Assembly (NCBI GenBank): GCA_025964325.1
Contig: JAOPZA010000092.1
Span: forward strand, 1-62,271
Direction of reading: 5' to 3'
Source: Conexibacter sp.
Lineage (GTDB): Bacteria > Actinomycetota > Thermoleophilia > Solirubrobacterales > Solirubrobacteraceae
DNA length: 62,271 bases
Below the pieces are notes generated by a model. It was not told where the DNA came from. It searched no databases and saw only the letters and a list, made by a program, of their open reading frames with translations. The position numbers and the translations under genes are program-made. Shown one piece after another: positions 46,270 through 55,064 of this stretch (its first letter is position 1; each line of letters begins with the position of its first letter).

Positions 46270-49005
46270 ATGGTCCAAGCAATCGCACGTGAGCCGGTCG
46301 CCGTGATCGGGACCGGATATGTGGGCCTCGTGACCGCGGCCGGCTTCGCCGAGCTCGGCAACGAGGTCTGGTGCGTCGACATCGACGCCGAGAAGATCGC
46401 GCGCATCGAGCGGGGCGAGATCCCGATCTACGAGCCCGGCCTCGCCGAGTCGCTCGCCGCCAACCGCGAGCGCCTGCACTTCTCGACCGACCTGGCGCCG
46501 GCGCTCGAGCACGCGCGGCTGCTGTTCGTCGCGGTCGGGACGCCGCCGACCTACTCCGGGGACGCCGACCTCTCGGCCGTCCACGCCGTCGTCGACGCGA
46601 TGCCCGCCTCGGAGGGCCATGCGCTGGTGATGAAGTCGACGGTCCCGGTCGGCACCGGCGAGAGCATCAAGCGCAGATTCGTCGAGCTCGGCAAGGCCGG
46701 CTTCCGCTACGTCTCGTGTCCGGAGTTCCTGAAGGAGGGCTCGGCGCTCGCGGACTTCCGCGCGCCCGACCGCGTCGTCGTCGGCGACGACGGCGACTGG
46801 GCCGGCGAGGCGGTCGTCGACCTCTACGCGCCGCTCGGCGCACCCGTGATGCGCACCGACATCGCGAGCGCCGAGATGGTCAAGCTCGCCTCCAACGCCT
46901 TCCTCGCGACGAAGATCTCGTTCATCAACGAGATCGCGAACGTGTGCGAGGAGACCGGCGCCGACGTCCAGGAGGTCGCGCGCGGCATGGGCCTCGACGA
47001 GCGCATCGGCCGGCACTTCCTGCGCGCCGGCATCGGCTACGGCGGAAGCTGCCTGCCGGGCGACGAGACCGTCCTCGTGCGCCAGCACGGCCGCACGACG
47101 CTGCTGCCGTTCGCGCGGCTGTGGGAGCGGCTGGCGAGCGCCGACGACCGTGGGGACGGGATCATCTGGACCGACGACGTCGAAGTCCTCGCCTGGGAGC
47201 CCGGCAGCGCCGCGCCGCGGTTCCTTCCCGTCATGGCCGCCACGCGGCGTCGCCATGCGGGCGATGTCATCGAGCTGCGGACGAAGATGGGCCGGCGCGT
47301 ACGCTGCACGCCCGATCACCCGTGGTTCGTCGCGGACGGCGTGAGCGACGAGGTCGAGGTCAAGCTCGCCGAGCAGCTCACGACCGGCGACTGGCTGCCG
47401 CTCGCGCAGGGCCTCGACGATCGCGTCGATGCGCCGGCGCTGTTGCCGACCATGGCGGCCGTCGAGGCCGCCGGATTGGATCCGTCGCAGGTGATCGTCA
47501 CGCCGGAGCCATCGCAGATCGACGCGCTCGACGCCCGCGGCCACGCGGCCCGCGCCGACGGGTTCTCCTCCCACCCACGCGGCGCCGCTGCGCGCGGGGG
47601 CAACGTGAAGCAGACCGGCACGCTGCGCCTGCACGAGACCGCGCGGCTCGACGTCTCGTTGCATGGCGCGACGCTGCGGACGGCTCGCAACGGCGCCGAG
47701 CTGCCGACCGCGCTGGCGTGCGACGAGCACTTCTGGCGCGTCGTCGGGCTGTACCTGGCGGAGGGGCACAGCACGATCGACGCCCACAACACCGGTCGCA
47801 TCGTGTGGTCGTTCCACCCGACGCGCGAGCAGCATCTCGTCGACGACGTGATGTCGTTCTGGCTGCGGCACGGCGTGCGCGTCCGGGCGAATCGTTCGCC
47901 GACGGCGCACGACGTCGTCGTCCAGTCGCGCCTGCTCGCGCAGTGGTGGACGGGCGTGCTCGGCTGCGGTCGCACCAGCTACCAGCAGCGGCTGCCGGAC
48001 CTCGTCTGGGACCAGTCGCGCGAGCGCAAGCTCGCGCTCCTCGCGGGCCTCTGGGAGGGCGACGGCTCGTGGTCGCCCCTCAACGGCGGCCCGAGCGTGA
48101 TCCTCGAGTACGGAACGGTCTCCCGCGAGCTGGCGGACGGCGTCCAGCGGCTGCTCGGTGACCTCGGACTCGTCGCCGCCCAGCGCATCGGGCGCGGGTC
48201 GAAGTCGACGCAGGACACGTACTGGCTGCGAATCGCCGGCGCCGATCAGGTCGAGCGCGCGATCGAGCTCGTGCCCGTTCGCGACCGCGCCGGCGTGCTC
48301 GCTTCGATCGCGCGCCAACGCAAGCGGATCGCGCCGACCGGCTACCGCAAGCACGGCGACGGCGAGGGGCCGGCATGGCTGCGGATCGCGGAGATCCGCC
48401 GCGAGCCCTACGACGACTGGGTCTACTCGCTCGAGGTGCCGGGCGCGCACTCCTTCGTCACCTCGATGAGCCTCATCTCCCATAACTGCTTCCCGAAGGA
48501 CGTCAGCGCGCTCAAGCAGCTGGCCGGCAACACCGGCTACCACTTCCAGCTGCTGACGGCCGTGCTCGAGGTCAACGAGCTGCAGAAGCGGCGCGTGATC
48601 GCGAAGCTGCAGAAGCACCTCGGCTCGCTCGTCGGCACGACCGTGACGCTCCTGGGGCTCGCCTTCAAGGCCGACACCGACGACATGCGCGAGGCCTCGT
48701 CGCTCGTGCTCGCCGCGCGCCTCCAGGCCGCCGGTGCGAACGTCCGCGCATACGACCCGATCGCGGAGGAGGAGGCGCGCCGGCTGATGCCGGGCGTGGA
48801 CTTCTCCGGCTCCGCGCTCGAGTCGCTCGAGGGCGCCGACGCCGTCGTGCTCGTGACGGAATGGCCCGAGTTCCGCGCGCTCGACTGGAGCGAGGCGGCC
48901 CGGCGGATGTCCGGAGCGCTCGTGATCGACGGTCGCAACTTCCTCGATTCGAGCGTGATCGAGGCGAGCGGCTTCTCCTACGAGGGCATCGGCCGCCGCT
49001 CATGA
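46270..49005 (+). CDS. UDP-glucose 6-dehydrogenase precursor with intein
   Basis: 911-residue precursor. The exteins (residues 1-260 and 740-911, about 432 together, normal family length) form a UDP-glucose/GDP-mannose dehydrogenase: NAD site VAVIGTGYVGLVTAAGFAE, FVAVGTPP, SCPEFLKEGSA, and the catalytic loop GGS-CFPKDVSALKQLA, then LGLAFKADTDDMREA. It oxidises UDP-glucose to UDP-glucuronate for envelope glycans. The intein sits between GYGGS and the catalytic Cys, so the enzyme cannot work until spliced. Followed by sugar-nucleotide genes. GDP-mannose or another UDP-sugar is a less likely substrate. Confidence 0.93.
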   Translation: MVQAIAREPVAVIGTGYVGLVTAAGFAELGNEVWCVDIDAEKIARIERGEIPIYEPGLAESLAANRERLHFSTDLAPALEHARLLFVAVGTPPTYSGDADLSAVHAVVDAMPASEGHALVMKSTVPVGTGESIKRRFVELGKAGFRYVSCPEFLKEGSALADFRAPDRVVVGDDGDWAGEAVVDLYAPLGAPVMRTDIASAEMVKLASNAFLATKISFINEIANVCEETGADVQEVARGMGLDERIGRHFLRAGIGYGGSCLPGDETVLVRQHGRTTLLPFARLWERLASADDRGDGIIWTDDVEVLAWEPGSAAPRFLPVMAATRRRHAGDVIELRTKMGRRVRCTPDHPWFVADGVSDEVEVKLAEQLTTGDWLPLAQGLDDRVDAPALLPTMAAVEAAGLDPSQVIVTPEPSQIDALDARGHAARADGFSSHPRGAAARGGNVKQTGTLRLHETARLDVSLHGATLRTARNGAELPTALACDEHFWRVVGLYLAEGHSTIDAHNTGRIVWSFHPTREQHLVDDVMSFWLRHGVRVRANRSPTAHDVVVQSRLLAQWWTGVLGCGRTSYQQRLPDLVWDQSRERKLALLAGLWEGDGSWSPLNGGPSVILEYGTVSRELADGVQRLLGDLGLVAAQRIGRGSKSTQDTYWLRIAGADQVERAIELVPVRDRAGVLASIARQRKRIAPTGYRKHGDGEGPAWLRIAEIRREPYDDWVYSLEVPGAHSFVTSMSLISHNCFPKDVSALKQLAGNTGYHFQLLTAVLEVNELQKRRVIAKLQKHLGSLVGTTVTLLGLAFKADTDDMREASSLVLAARLQAAGANVRAYDPIAEEEARRLMPGVDFSGSALESLEGADAVVLVTEWPEFRALDWSEAARRMSGALVIDGRNFLDSSVIEASGFSYEGIGRRS
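47050..48486 (+). other. Intein with LAGLIDADG endonuclease
   Basis: 479-residue in-frame protein intron. It starts with Cys1 in CLPGDETVLV (block A), has RRVRCTPDHPWFV (block B, with the T-x-x-H), two LAGLIDADG-type motifs VVGLYLAEGHS and LAGLWEGDGSW that keep their acidic residues, DDWVYSLEVPGAHSFVT (block F) and ends SLISHN (block G, His-Asn). The +1 residue is the Cys of CFPKD. All splicing residues are present, so splicing should work, and the endonuclease may be active. Codon use looks slightly less GC-biased than the exteins. Confidence 0.93.
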
Positions 49006-49030
49006 CCAGCCCCGCCACCCAGCGGATCAG

Positions 49031-50131
49031 ATGCAGGCGCTGATCCTCGCCGGCGGCGAGGGCACGCGCCTGCGGCCGCTCACCTCGACGGTGCCGAAGC
49101 CCGTCGTGCCGCTCGTCGACCGGCCCTTCATCGCCTTCATGCTCGACTGGCTGCACGGTCACGGCGTCGACGACGTCGTCATGTCGTGCGGCTTCATGGC
49201 CTCCGGTGTCCGCAACGTCCTGGGCGACGGCTCCGGCTACGGGATCCGCCTGCGCTACGTCGAGGAGCCGACGCCGCTCGGCACCGGCGGCGCGCTCAAG
49301 TTCGCCGAGCCGCTGCTCGACGAGCGCTTCCTGATGCTCAACGGCGACGTGCTGACCGACCTCGACCTGACGGCGCAGCTGGCCCAGCACGAGCGCACCG
49401 GAGCGCGCGGGACGCTCGCCCTGATCGCCGTCGACGACCCGTCGGCCTACGGGCTCGTCCGCTGCGCGGACGGTGGCCGCGTCCGCGAGTTCCTCGAGAA
49501 GCCGAGCCCCGACCAGATCGACACGAACCTCGTCAACGCCGGCGCCTACGTGCTCGAGCGCGGCGTGCTGGAGCTGATCGCGCCGGGGCGCGCGGTCTCG
49601 ATCGAGCGCGAGCTGTTCCCCCTGCTCGTCGGCGACGGCCTCTTCGGCTACACGGCCGACGGCTACTGGCTCGACATCGGCACCCCCGAGCGCTACCTGC
49701 AGGCCACCTTCGACATCCTCGACGGCGACGTCCGCTCGAGCGTCGTCGACGCCCTCGACGCCTCGCGCCTCTCGATCGGCAGCGGCGCCACGATCGACGG
49801 CCGCGTCGTCGGCCCCGCGTTCGTCGGCCCTGGCGCGACGATCGCGGCGGGCGCGACCGTCGCCGGACGCTGCGTGATCGGCCGCGGCGTCGAGATCGGC
49901 GCCGGGGCGCACATCGACCGCTCGGTGATCCTCGACGGCGCGAAGATCGGCCCGCGCAGTACCGTGATCGAGTCGATCGTGGGGCCGGGCGCCCGGATCG
50001 GCGCCCACTGCCGCATCGGCGAGCGCGTCGTGCTCGGCGAGGGCGTCGTGCTGGGCGACGACAACCAGCTCGCCGCCGGCGCCCGCCTCTTTCCCAACGT
50101 GTCCCTTCCCGACGGAGCCATCAGGTTTTGA
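49031..50131 (+). CDS. Nucleotidyltransferase, probable mannose-1-phosphate guanylyltransferase
   Basis: 366-residue sugar-phosphate nucleotidyltransferase. QALILAGGEGTRLRPLTSTVPKPVVPL is the nucleotide-binding signature, LNGDVLTDLDL the metal Asp, FLEKPSPDQIDTNLVNAGAYV the sugar site, and the C-terminal 120 residues are hexapeptide left-handed beta-helix (SIGSGATIDGRVVGPAFVGPG). Similar proteins make GDP-mannose or other NDP-hexoses. The next gene is a phosphomannose/phosphoglucose isomerase, which supports GDP-mannose. It starts 25 bp after the UDP-glucose dehydrogenase stop. Confidence 0.88.
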   Translation: MQALILAGGEGTRLRPLTSTVPKPVVPLVDRPFIAFMLDWLHGHGVDDVVMSCGFMASGVRNVLGDGSGYGIRLRYVEEPTPLGTGGALKFAEPLLDERFLMLNGDVLTDLDLTAQLAQHERTGARGTLALIAVDDPSAYGLVRCADGGRVREFLEKPSPDQIDTNLVNAGAYVLERGVLELIAPGRAVSIERELFPLLVGDGLFGYTADGYWLDIGTPERYLQATFDILDGDVRSSVVDALDASRLSIGSGATIDGRVVGPAFVGPGATIAAGATVAGRCVIGRGVEIGAGAHIDRSVILDGAKIGPRSTVIESIVGPGARIGAHCRIGERVVLGEGVVLGDDNQLAAGARLFPNVSLPDGAIRF

Positions 50132-51198
50132 GCGATCAAGTTCTCAGAAGCGATCCCCTCACCCGCCAGGCGATCGGCGCCCTCGACGACGCCAAGCAGC
50201 TCGACGACATCCTCGCCCTGCCCGAGCACCTGCGCGACGCGCTCTGGCGCGTCGAGTCCGCGAACCTCGAGCCCCACGACGCCCCGGGCGGATTCATCGT
50301 CGCCGGCATGGGCGGCTCGGCGGTCGGCGGCCTGCTTGCGCGGGCGGCGCTCGGCGACCGCGCCTCGCGGCCGATCGCGATCGCGCGCGGCTACGGCCTG
50401 CCGGCCTGGACGACGCCCGACGCGACCGTCCTCTGCGCCAGCTACTCCGGCAACACCGAGGAGACGCTGGCTGCCTACGAGGCCGCCGGTGCGCTCGGCG
50501 CGCGCCGGATCGTCGCGACGACGGGGGGCAAGCTCGCCGCCGCCGCGCGCGAGGACGGCGTGCCCGTGATCCCGCTGCCGGGCGCCTTCCAGCCCCGCGC
50601 CGCGGTCGGCTACGCGCTCGTCGTCGCGCTCGAGGTCGCCGCGCTGTGCGGCGCCGGCGAGTCGCTGCGCTCCGAGATCGACGTGGTCGCCGCCCACAGC
50701 GAGGCGCTCGTCGCCGAGTGGGGTCCCGACGGCGCCGAGGACTCGCTCGCGAAGCAGGTCGCGCGCGGCATCCACGGCACGATTCCGGTGATCGCGGGCG
50801 CCGACCTGACGACGCCGGTCGCCTACCGCTGGAAGACCCAGCTGAACGAGAACGCCAAGGTCCCGGCCTTCTGGAACGAGCTGCCGGAGCTCGACCACAA
50901 CGAGATCGTCGGCTGGTCCGGCGCCGCCGAGCTCGGCCGCTTCAGCGCGATCTTCCTCGACGACTCCGACCTCCATCCGCGCGTGCGCCAGCGGATCGAG
51001 CTGACCCGCGGCCTGATCAGCGGCAGCGCGGCGAGCACGTTCCGGATCGAGTCGCGCGGCGAGACGGCGCTCGAGCGACTCGTCTCGCTCGTGCTGCTGG
51101 GCGACCTCGTCTCGCTCTACGTCGCGATCCTGCGCGGGATCGACCCCTCGCCGGTCGAGACGATCGAGCGGCTCAAGACGACGCTCGCCGGCGGCTGA
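50128..51198 (+). CDS. Bifunctional phosphoglucose/phosphomannose isomerase
   Basis: 356-residue SIS-domain isomerase of the PGI/PMI family, interconverting fructose 6-phosphate with glucose or mannose 6-phosphate. FIVAGMGGSAVGGLLARA and LCASYSGNTEETLAAYE are SIS motifs; QLNENAKVPAFWNELPELDHNEIVGW is diagnostic of the bifunctional family and carries the catalytic Glu. The start TTG 50128 overlaps the upstream stop (TTGA); no ATG or GTG is suitably placed. It supplies mannose 6-phosphate for the preceding pyrophosphorylase. Confidence 0.88.
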   Translation: MSDQVLRSDPLTRQAIGALDDAKQLDDILALPEHLRDALWRVESANLEPHDAPGGFIVAGMGGSAVGGLLARAALGDRASRPIAIARGYGLPAWTTPDATVLCASYSGNTEETLAAYEAAGALGARRIVATTGGKLAAAAREDGVPVIPLPGAFQPRAAVGYALVVALEVAALCGAGESLRSEIDVVAAHSEALVAEWGPDGAEDSLAKQVARGIHGTIPVIAGADLTTPVAYRWKTQLNENAKVPAFWNELPELDHNEIVGWSGAAELGRFSAIFLDDSDLHPRVRQRIELTRGLISGSAASTFRIESRGETALERLVSLVLLGDLVSLYVAILRGIDPSPVETIERLKTTLAGG

Positions 51199-51235
51199 GC
51201 GGCGAACTGCCTGCTGCGGGCTCGTCCGCTTGGTG

Positions 51236-51268
51236 TTCGGCCAGGGGCCGAAACCCGCGGTTCGCGGG
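51236..51268. terminator. Two triloop hairpins between convergent genes
   Basis: TTCGGCC-AGG-GGCCGAA (51236-51252) and CCCGCG-GTT-CGCGGG (51254-51268), one base apart, lie between the isomerase stop and the end of the convergent small gene. They resemble the double hairpins at 16.3 and 60.7 kb, with a CTTGG sequence just before, and can serve as a terminator for both genes. Confidence 0.65.
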
Positions 51269-51274
51269 CCGGGC

Positions 51275-51586
51275 TCACGCACCCGTCGCGTAGCCGGCGC
51301 GGTGGCAGGCGCGCACGAGCCCGCCATCGTGGGCTTGGGCCGCCGCGCAGCGCCGCCGCGCATCGCGGCCGCAGGCACGGAAGGTCGCGCCTCCCGTCGC
51401 GCTGGCCGCCGTCACGTCGATGCAGCCCGCGCGCGGGCGAGGCCCAGAGGAGGTCAGCGCCGCGACCAGGACGACGACGGTCGCGAGCGCGATCACGGCG
51501 CCTGCGAGCAGCAGCACGCGGCGCTCGCGGGCTGGTGCGCGGCGGGGCGGCGTGTGCTGGCGCTGCCAGTGTCCTTCGAGTGGCAT
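51275..51586 (-). CDS. Small membrane-anchored protein, unknown function
   Basis: 103-residue protein. A charged, Pro/Arg-rich N-terminus (MPLEGHWQRQHTPPRRAPARERR) is followed by one hydrophobic helix VLLLAGAVIALATVVVLVAAL, then an outside segment with four cysteines (GCIDVTA, RACGRDARRRCAAA, VRACHRAG) spaced to form two disulfides. Type II anchoring with an external Cys-rich domain is likely. No family recognised. It is divergent from the ammonium transporter. Confidence 0.58.
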   Translation of the reverse strand: MPLEGHWQRQHTPPRRAPARERRVLLLAGAVIALATVVVLVAALTSSGPRPRAGCIDVTAASATGGATFRACGRDARRRCAAAQAHDGGLVRACHRAGYATGA

Positions 51587-51713
51587 GAGGAACGCTCACC
51601 GGCAGACTACATCGCTCAATAGTTCAGACCGGTTTCCGGCCTGATGGCCAAGTGAGCCGGGCGATCGATTGGCCGCGTGTCGATATCGGCGACCCCCGTT
51701 CGAGGAGGAAGCT

Positions 51714-51821
51714 GTGGTGGAGTCAGGGGTCGCGCCGGTTTTGGCGTCCCGCTCCGCGCGACCCAGGGAACGAGTGAAGGGCTTCCACCCCCCATGTGGT
51801 CAGCGTATCCGCAGTGGCTGA
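51714..51821 (+). promoter_or_regulatory. amt leader: possible upstream ORF and hairpin
   Basis: A strong GAGGAGG (51703-51709) precedes GTG codons at 51714/51717 that open a 35-codon frame ending at 51821, overlapping the amt start in another frame. Inside it lies a stem GGGTCGCGC (51727-51735) with GCGCGACCC (51756-51764). Translation of the short frame or opening of the hairpin could control amt initiation. It may also be chance. Confidence 0.35.
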
Positions 51822-53209
51822 ACCCGGGCGACAACGCCTGGCAGCTCACCGCCGCCACGCTCGTGGGCTTGATGAGCGTGCCGGGCCTCGTCGTCCTCTA
51901 CGGCGGCGTCATGCAGAAGCGATGGTCGGTCAACTCGATGATGATGGCCTTCGTAGCGTTCGCGGTCGTGCTCATCATCTGGGTGCTCTACGCCTACAAC
52001 ATGGCGTTCGGGCATCCGATCCACTTCTTCGGATCGCGCGGCTTCTTCGGCAACATCCTCGGCAAGCCGGCCGACGTCCTCGGTCATGTCGGAGAGCAGG
52101 GGCAGGCCAGCATTCCGCTGGTCACGACCGGGCCGCCGTTCCACTTCCCGCAGGCGACCCTGACGTACTTCCAGTTCGTCTTCGCGGGGATCACGCCGAT
52201 CCTGATGCTCGGCTCGGTCCTCGGCCGCTTCAACTTCAAGGCCTGGATCCCGTTCGTGCTGCTGTGGTCGAGCATCGTCTACACGATCAACGCGTTCATG
52301 ATCTGGGGCGGCGGCTGGTGGGCGCAGCACGGCGCCGTCGACTACTCCGGCGGCTACGTGATCCACCTCGCGGCCGGCGTCTCGGGTTTCGTCGCGGCCG
52401 CCGTCGTCGGACCGCGACTGCAGCGCGACCGCGAGGTCGACGCGCCGAACAACCTGCTGATGGTGGCGGTCGGCGCGGGGCTGCTGTGGCTCGGCTGGAA
52501 CGGCTTCAACGGCGGCGACCCGTACTTCGCGGGCGCCGACGCCGCGGCCGCCGTGCTGAACACGAACCTCGCGTGCGCGCTCGCGTTCCTCGGCTGGGTC
52601 GCGCTCGACTACCTGACCGGTCGCAAGCCGAGCCTGATCGGCAGCGTCAACGGCATGATCGTCGGGCTCGTCGCGATCACCCCGGCGGCCGGCTACGTGA
52701 ACGGCTGGGGCGCGGGGGCGATCGGCCTGATCGGCTGCGGGGTCGTGTACTTCGCGCTCAACTACCTCAGCCGCCTGGCGCCGTTCCGCAAGGTCGACGA
52801 CACGCTCGGCGTCGTCTACACGCACGGCTTCGCCGGCCTCACCGGCGGCCTCCTGACGGGCGTCTTCGCGGACCCGCGGATGATCGTCTACCTGGGGCTC
52901 GGGAGAACGCCGAACATCTCGGTCGCGGGTTTGATCCACGGCAACGGGACGCTGCTGAAGTGGCAGCTGATCGCCGCGGTCTCGGTGATCGTCGTCTCGA
53001 GCGTCGGCACGTTCGTGATCCTCAGAGTCGTCGGCCTGTTCGTGCCGCTGCGGATGCCGGACCGGGACCTGGAGGAGGGCGATCTGGCCGTCCACGGGCA
53101 CGAGGTCTACCCGTCCGACGTGCCGTCGCTCGGCTTCCCCTCGGGGACGGGCGCCGCCTGGACGCCGCCGCCCGCCGCGCCGACGCGCGGAGGGGCCACG
53201 ACCGGCTGA
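51794..53209 (+). CDS. amt: Ammonium transporter
   Basis: 471-residue Amt/MEP/Rh channel with eleven helices conducting ammonium. NPGDNAWQLTAATLVGLMSVPGLVVLYGG is the canonical start, and the twin pore histidines are H191 (GGYVIHLAAGVSG) and H344 (VVYTHGFAGLTGG). WWAQHGAVDYSGG and NNLLMVAVGAGLLWLGWNGFNGG are also conserved. A stretch of about 45 hydrophilic residues follows the last helix. No glnK gene is next to it, unusual for amt. ATG 51794 has only GTGAAGGG 12 nt upstream as a ribosome site. Confidence 0.94.
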   Translation: MWSAYPQWLNPGDNAWQLTAATLVGLMSVPGLVVLYGGVMQKRWSVNSMMMAFVAFAVVLIIWVLYAYNMAFGHPIHFFGSRGFFGNILGKPADVLGHVGEQGQASIPLVTTGPPFHFPQATLTYFQFVFAGITPILMLGSVLGRFNFKAWIPFVLLWSSIVYTINAFMIWGGGWWAQHGAVDYSGGYVIHLAAGVSGFVAAAVVGPRLQRDREVDAPNNLLMVAVGAGLLWLGWNGFNGGDPYFAGADAAAAVLNTNLACALAFLGWVALDYLTGRKPSLIGSVNGMIVGLVAITPAAGYVNGWGAGAIGLIGCGVVYFALNYLSRLAPFRKVDDTLGVVYTHGFAGLTGGLLTGVFADPRMIVYLGLGRTPNISVAGLIHGNGTLLKWQLIAAVSVIVVSSVGTFVILRVVGLFVPLRMPDRDLEEGDLAVHGHEVYPSDVPSLGFPSGTGAAWTPPPAAPTRGGATTG

Positions 53210-53214
53210 GCGTG

Positions 53215-53231
53215 GGCGTCGAAGCGACGCC
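53215..53231. terminator. Triloop hairpin after amt
   Basis: Perfect GGCGTCG-AAG-CGACGCC five bases after the amt stop, in the space convergent with the LysR gene. No T-tract. Confidence 0.6.
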
Positions 53232-53316
53232 TCCGACGGGCGGGGGGTGACTGTGGGCTTTCCCTCCTGGGTCGCCTCCCGCCGCTGTCGGCGTCGGCGG
53301 CGCTCCGCGCGGCGGC

Positions 53317-54264
53317 TCAGCGGGGTCGCGCCCAGCGGGGCGCGGGGGAGCGGCCGTCCGCGTGCTCCGCGCGGGCGACGCCGACGAGGATCCGCACCAT
53401 CGTCGTGGCCGGCGGAGCGATCGCCGCTCCGCGTTCGGTGGCGACGACGACGCGCCGGGCGGGTCCGGGTGGCGAGAGCGCGCGCACGACCGTTCCGTCG
53501 CGGGCGCCTGCGAGCGCGAGCCGCGGCACGAGCGCGACGCCGACGCCGGCCGCGACGAGTCCCTGCACGGTCGCGAAGTCGTCGCTCTCGAACGAGACGG
53601 CCGGCTCGAAGCCGGCGGCGTTGCAGAGCCGGACGACGTGGCGGGCGTACGGGCTCGTCGCCGACGTCTGCACCCAGGCGTCGTCGCGCAGCTGCTCGAG
53701 CCGCAGTTGGGGCTCGCCGGCGAGCGGATGCCCGCCGGGCAGGACGACGTACAGATCGTCCTCGAGCAGCGGCGTGCGCTCCAGCTCCGCGCCCAGCGCC
53801 TCGTCGAAGCCCGGCAGCTCGAACAGCAGCGCGAGGTCGAGCTCGCCGTCGCGCACGCGCGGCGCGATCGCGTCCGGCTCGCCCTCCGCGAGGCTCAGCT
53901 GGACGGCGGGGTGGGCGGCGCGGAACGCGGCGATCGCGCGCGGCATCAGCGTCGCGCCGGCAGTCGGGAACGACGCCATCCGCAGGCGTCCGCCGTGCAG
54001 CCCGAGCACCGCGGCGAGATCGCTCTCGGCCGCGTCGAGGCCGGCCAGGAGGCCGTCGGCATGGGTGACGAGCACCTCGCCCGCCGCCGTCGGACGGACG
54101 CCGCGACGGTCGCGCACGAGCAGCGTCGCACCGGTCTCCGCCTCGAGCGTCGCGATCGCCTGCGAGATCGCCGACTGCGTGTAGGCGAGCGCGTCGGCAG
54201 CGGCCGAGAAGGAGCCGCGTCGGGCGACCTCGCGGAGCACGCGCAGACGCTGGACGCTCAGCAT
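53317..54264 (-). CDS. LysR family transcriptional regulator
   Basis: 315-residue LysR-type regulator. The N-terminal winged helix LSVQRLRVLREVARRGSFSAAADALAYTQSAISQAIATLEAETG is standard; the C-terminal part is a type-2 periplasmic-binding fold with DLALLFE and DDLYVVLPGGHPLAG. It lies between amt (convergent) and a universal stress gene (divergent), so it may control the latter from the 93-bp shared region, where TTCGAT half-sites recur (54295-54320). Ligand unknown. Confidence 0.9.
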   Translation of the reverse strand: MLSVQRLRVLREVARRGSFSAAADALAYTQSAISQAIATLEAETGATLLVRDRRGVRPTAAGEVLVTHADGLLAGLDAAESDLAAVLGLHGGRLRMASFPTAGATLMPRAIAAFRAAHPAVQLSLAEGEPDAIAPRVRDGELDLALLFELPGFDEALGAELERTPLLEDDLYVVLPGGHPLAGEPQLRLEQLRDDAWVQTSATSPYARHVVRLCNAAGFEPAVSFESDDFATVQGLVAAGVGVALVPRLALAGARDGTVVRALSPPGPARRVVVATERGAAIAPPATTMVRILVGVARAEHADGRSPAPRWARPR

Positions 54265-54357
54265 CAGCGCCGCTTATTCCCAGGATCAAGAGGTTCGATG
54301 GTCCTGATCTTCGATCGGTGGCACAGTGACGGGAAAGCGAGATGAAGGAACGTCACC

Positions 54358-55032
54358 ATGGCACCGAAGATCATCGTCTCCTACGACGACACGGACAACG
54401 ACCGTGACGCGTTGGCGCTCGGTCGCGCGCTGGCCGACGCCGGTGCGACCGTCTCGCTCGCCTACGTCGAGCACCACCGCGAGGACGACCCGCGCACATC
54501 CGGCGCACGCGCGCTGCTCGACCGCGGCGCCGCCGCCATCGGTCTGCCCGCCGCGCCGCGCCACGTCGTCCTGAGCGGCTCGACCGGCGACGGTCTGCGC
54601 GCACTCGTCGAGCGCGAGCAGGCCGACGTCGTCGTGTTCGGCTCCGACTACCGCACCCCGGCGGGGGCCGTGCGGCCCGGCACGTCGGCCGAGCGGCTGC
54701 TCGACGGCGGTCCCGCCGCGATCGCGCTCGCCCCGGCCGGCCTGCGCGAGCAGGGCGCGGAGATCCGCACGGTCGGCCTGCTGGCCGACGACGGCGGCGC
54801 CGCCTACGCGACCGCGCACGCGTTGGCGCGGGCGGTCGGCGGAGAGGTGCTCGCGCCGCCCGATGGTCCCGTCGACCTGCTCGTCGTCGCCTCGCGTCCC
54901 GAGGCGCCGAGCGGCCGCGTCGCCATCAGCGCCGCGACTGCCTACGCGATCGAGACCGCTCGCAGCCCCGTCTTGATCGTCCGCGGCGACGTCGCCGTGC
55001 CGTTCGGGGCGCGGACCGCCACGCCTGCCTGA
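54358..55032 (+). CDS. Universal stress protein-like
   Basis: 224-residue protein with one clear UspA-like domain: KIIVSYDDTDNDRDALALGRALADAGATVSLAYV at the N-terminus, ADVVVFGSDYRTPAGAVRPGTSAERLL with the G-x-S/T nucleotide-binding loop, and a second, weaker half ending in TARSPVLIVRGD. Thus two Usp modules may be present, the second shortened. AAGGAA is placed about 8 nt before the ATG. Divergent from the LysR regulator, which may control it. Confidence 0.75.
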   Translation: MAPKIIVSYDDTDNDRDALALGRALADAGATVSLAYVEHHREDDPRTSGARALLDRGAAAIGLPAAPRHVVLSGSTGDGLRALVEREQADVVVFGSDYRTPAGAVRPGTSAERLLDGGPAAIALAPAGLREQGAEIRTVGLLADDGGAAYATAHALARAVGGEVLAPPDGPVDLLVVASRPEAPSGRVAISAATAYAIETARSPVLIVRGDVAVPFGARTATPA

Positions 55033-55064
55033 TCAGGGCCTGTCCCGGTCGACCGTCACACGGG

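Noticed and set aside
54280-54340. tRNA-like GGTTCGA sequence between the LysR and universal stress genes
   Set aside because: No acceptor stem or anticodon arm can be formed around it; no other tRNA or rRNA candidates were seen in the window.
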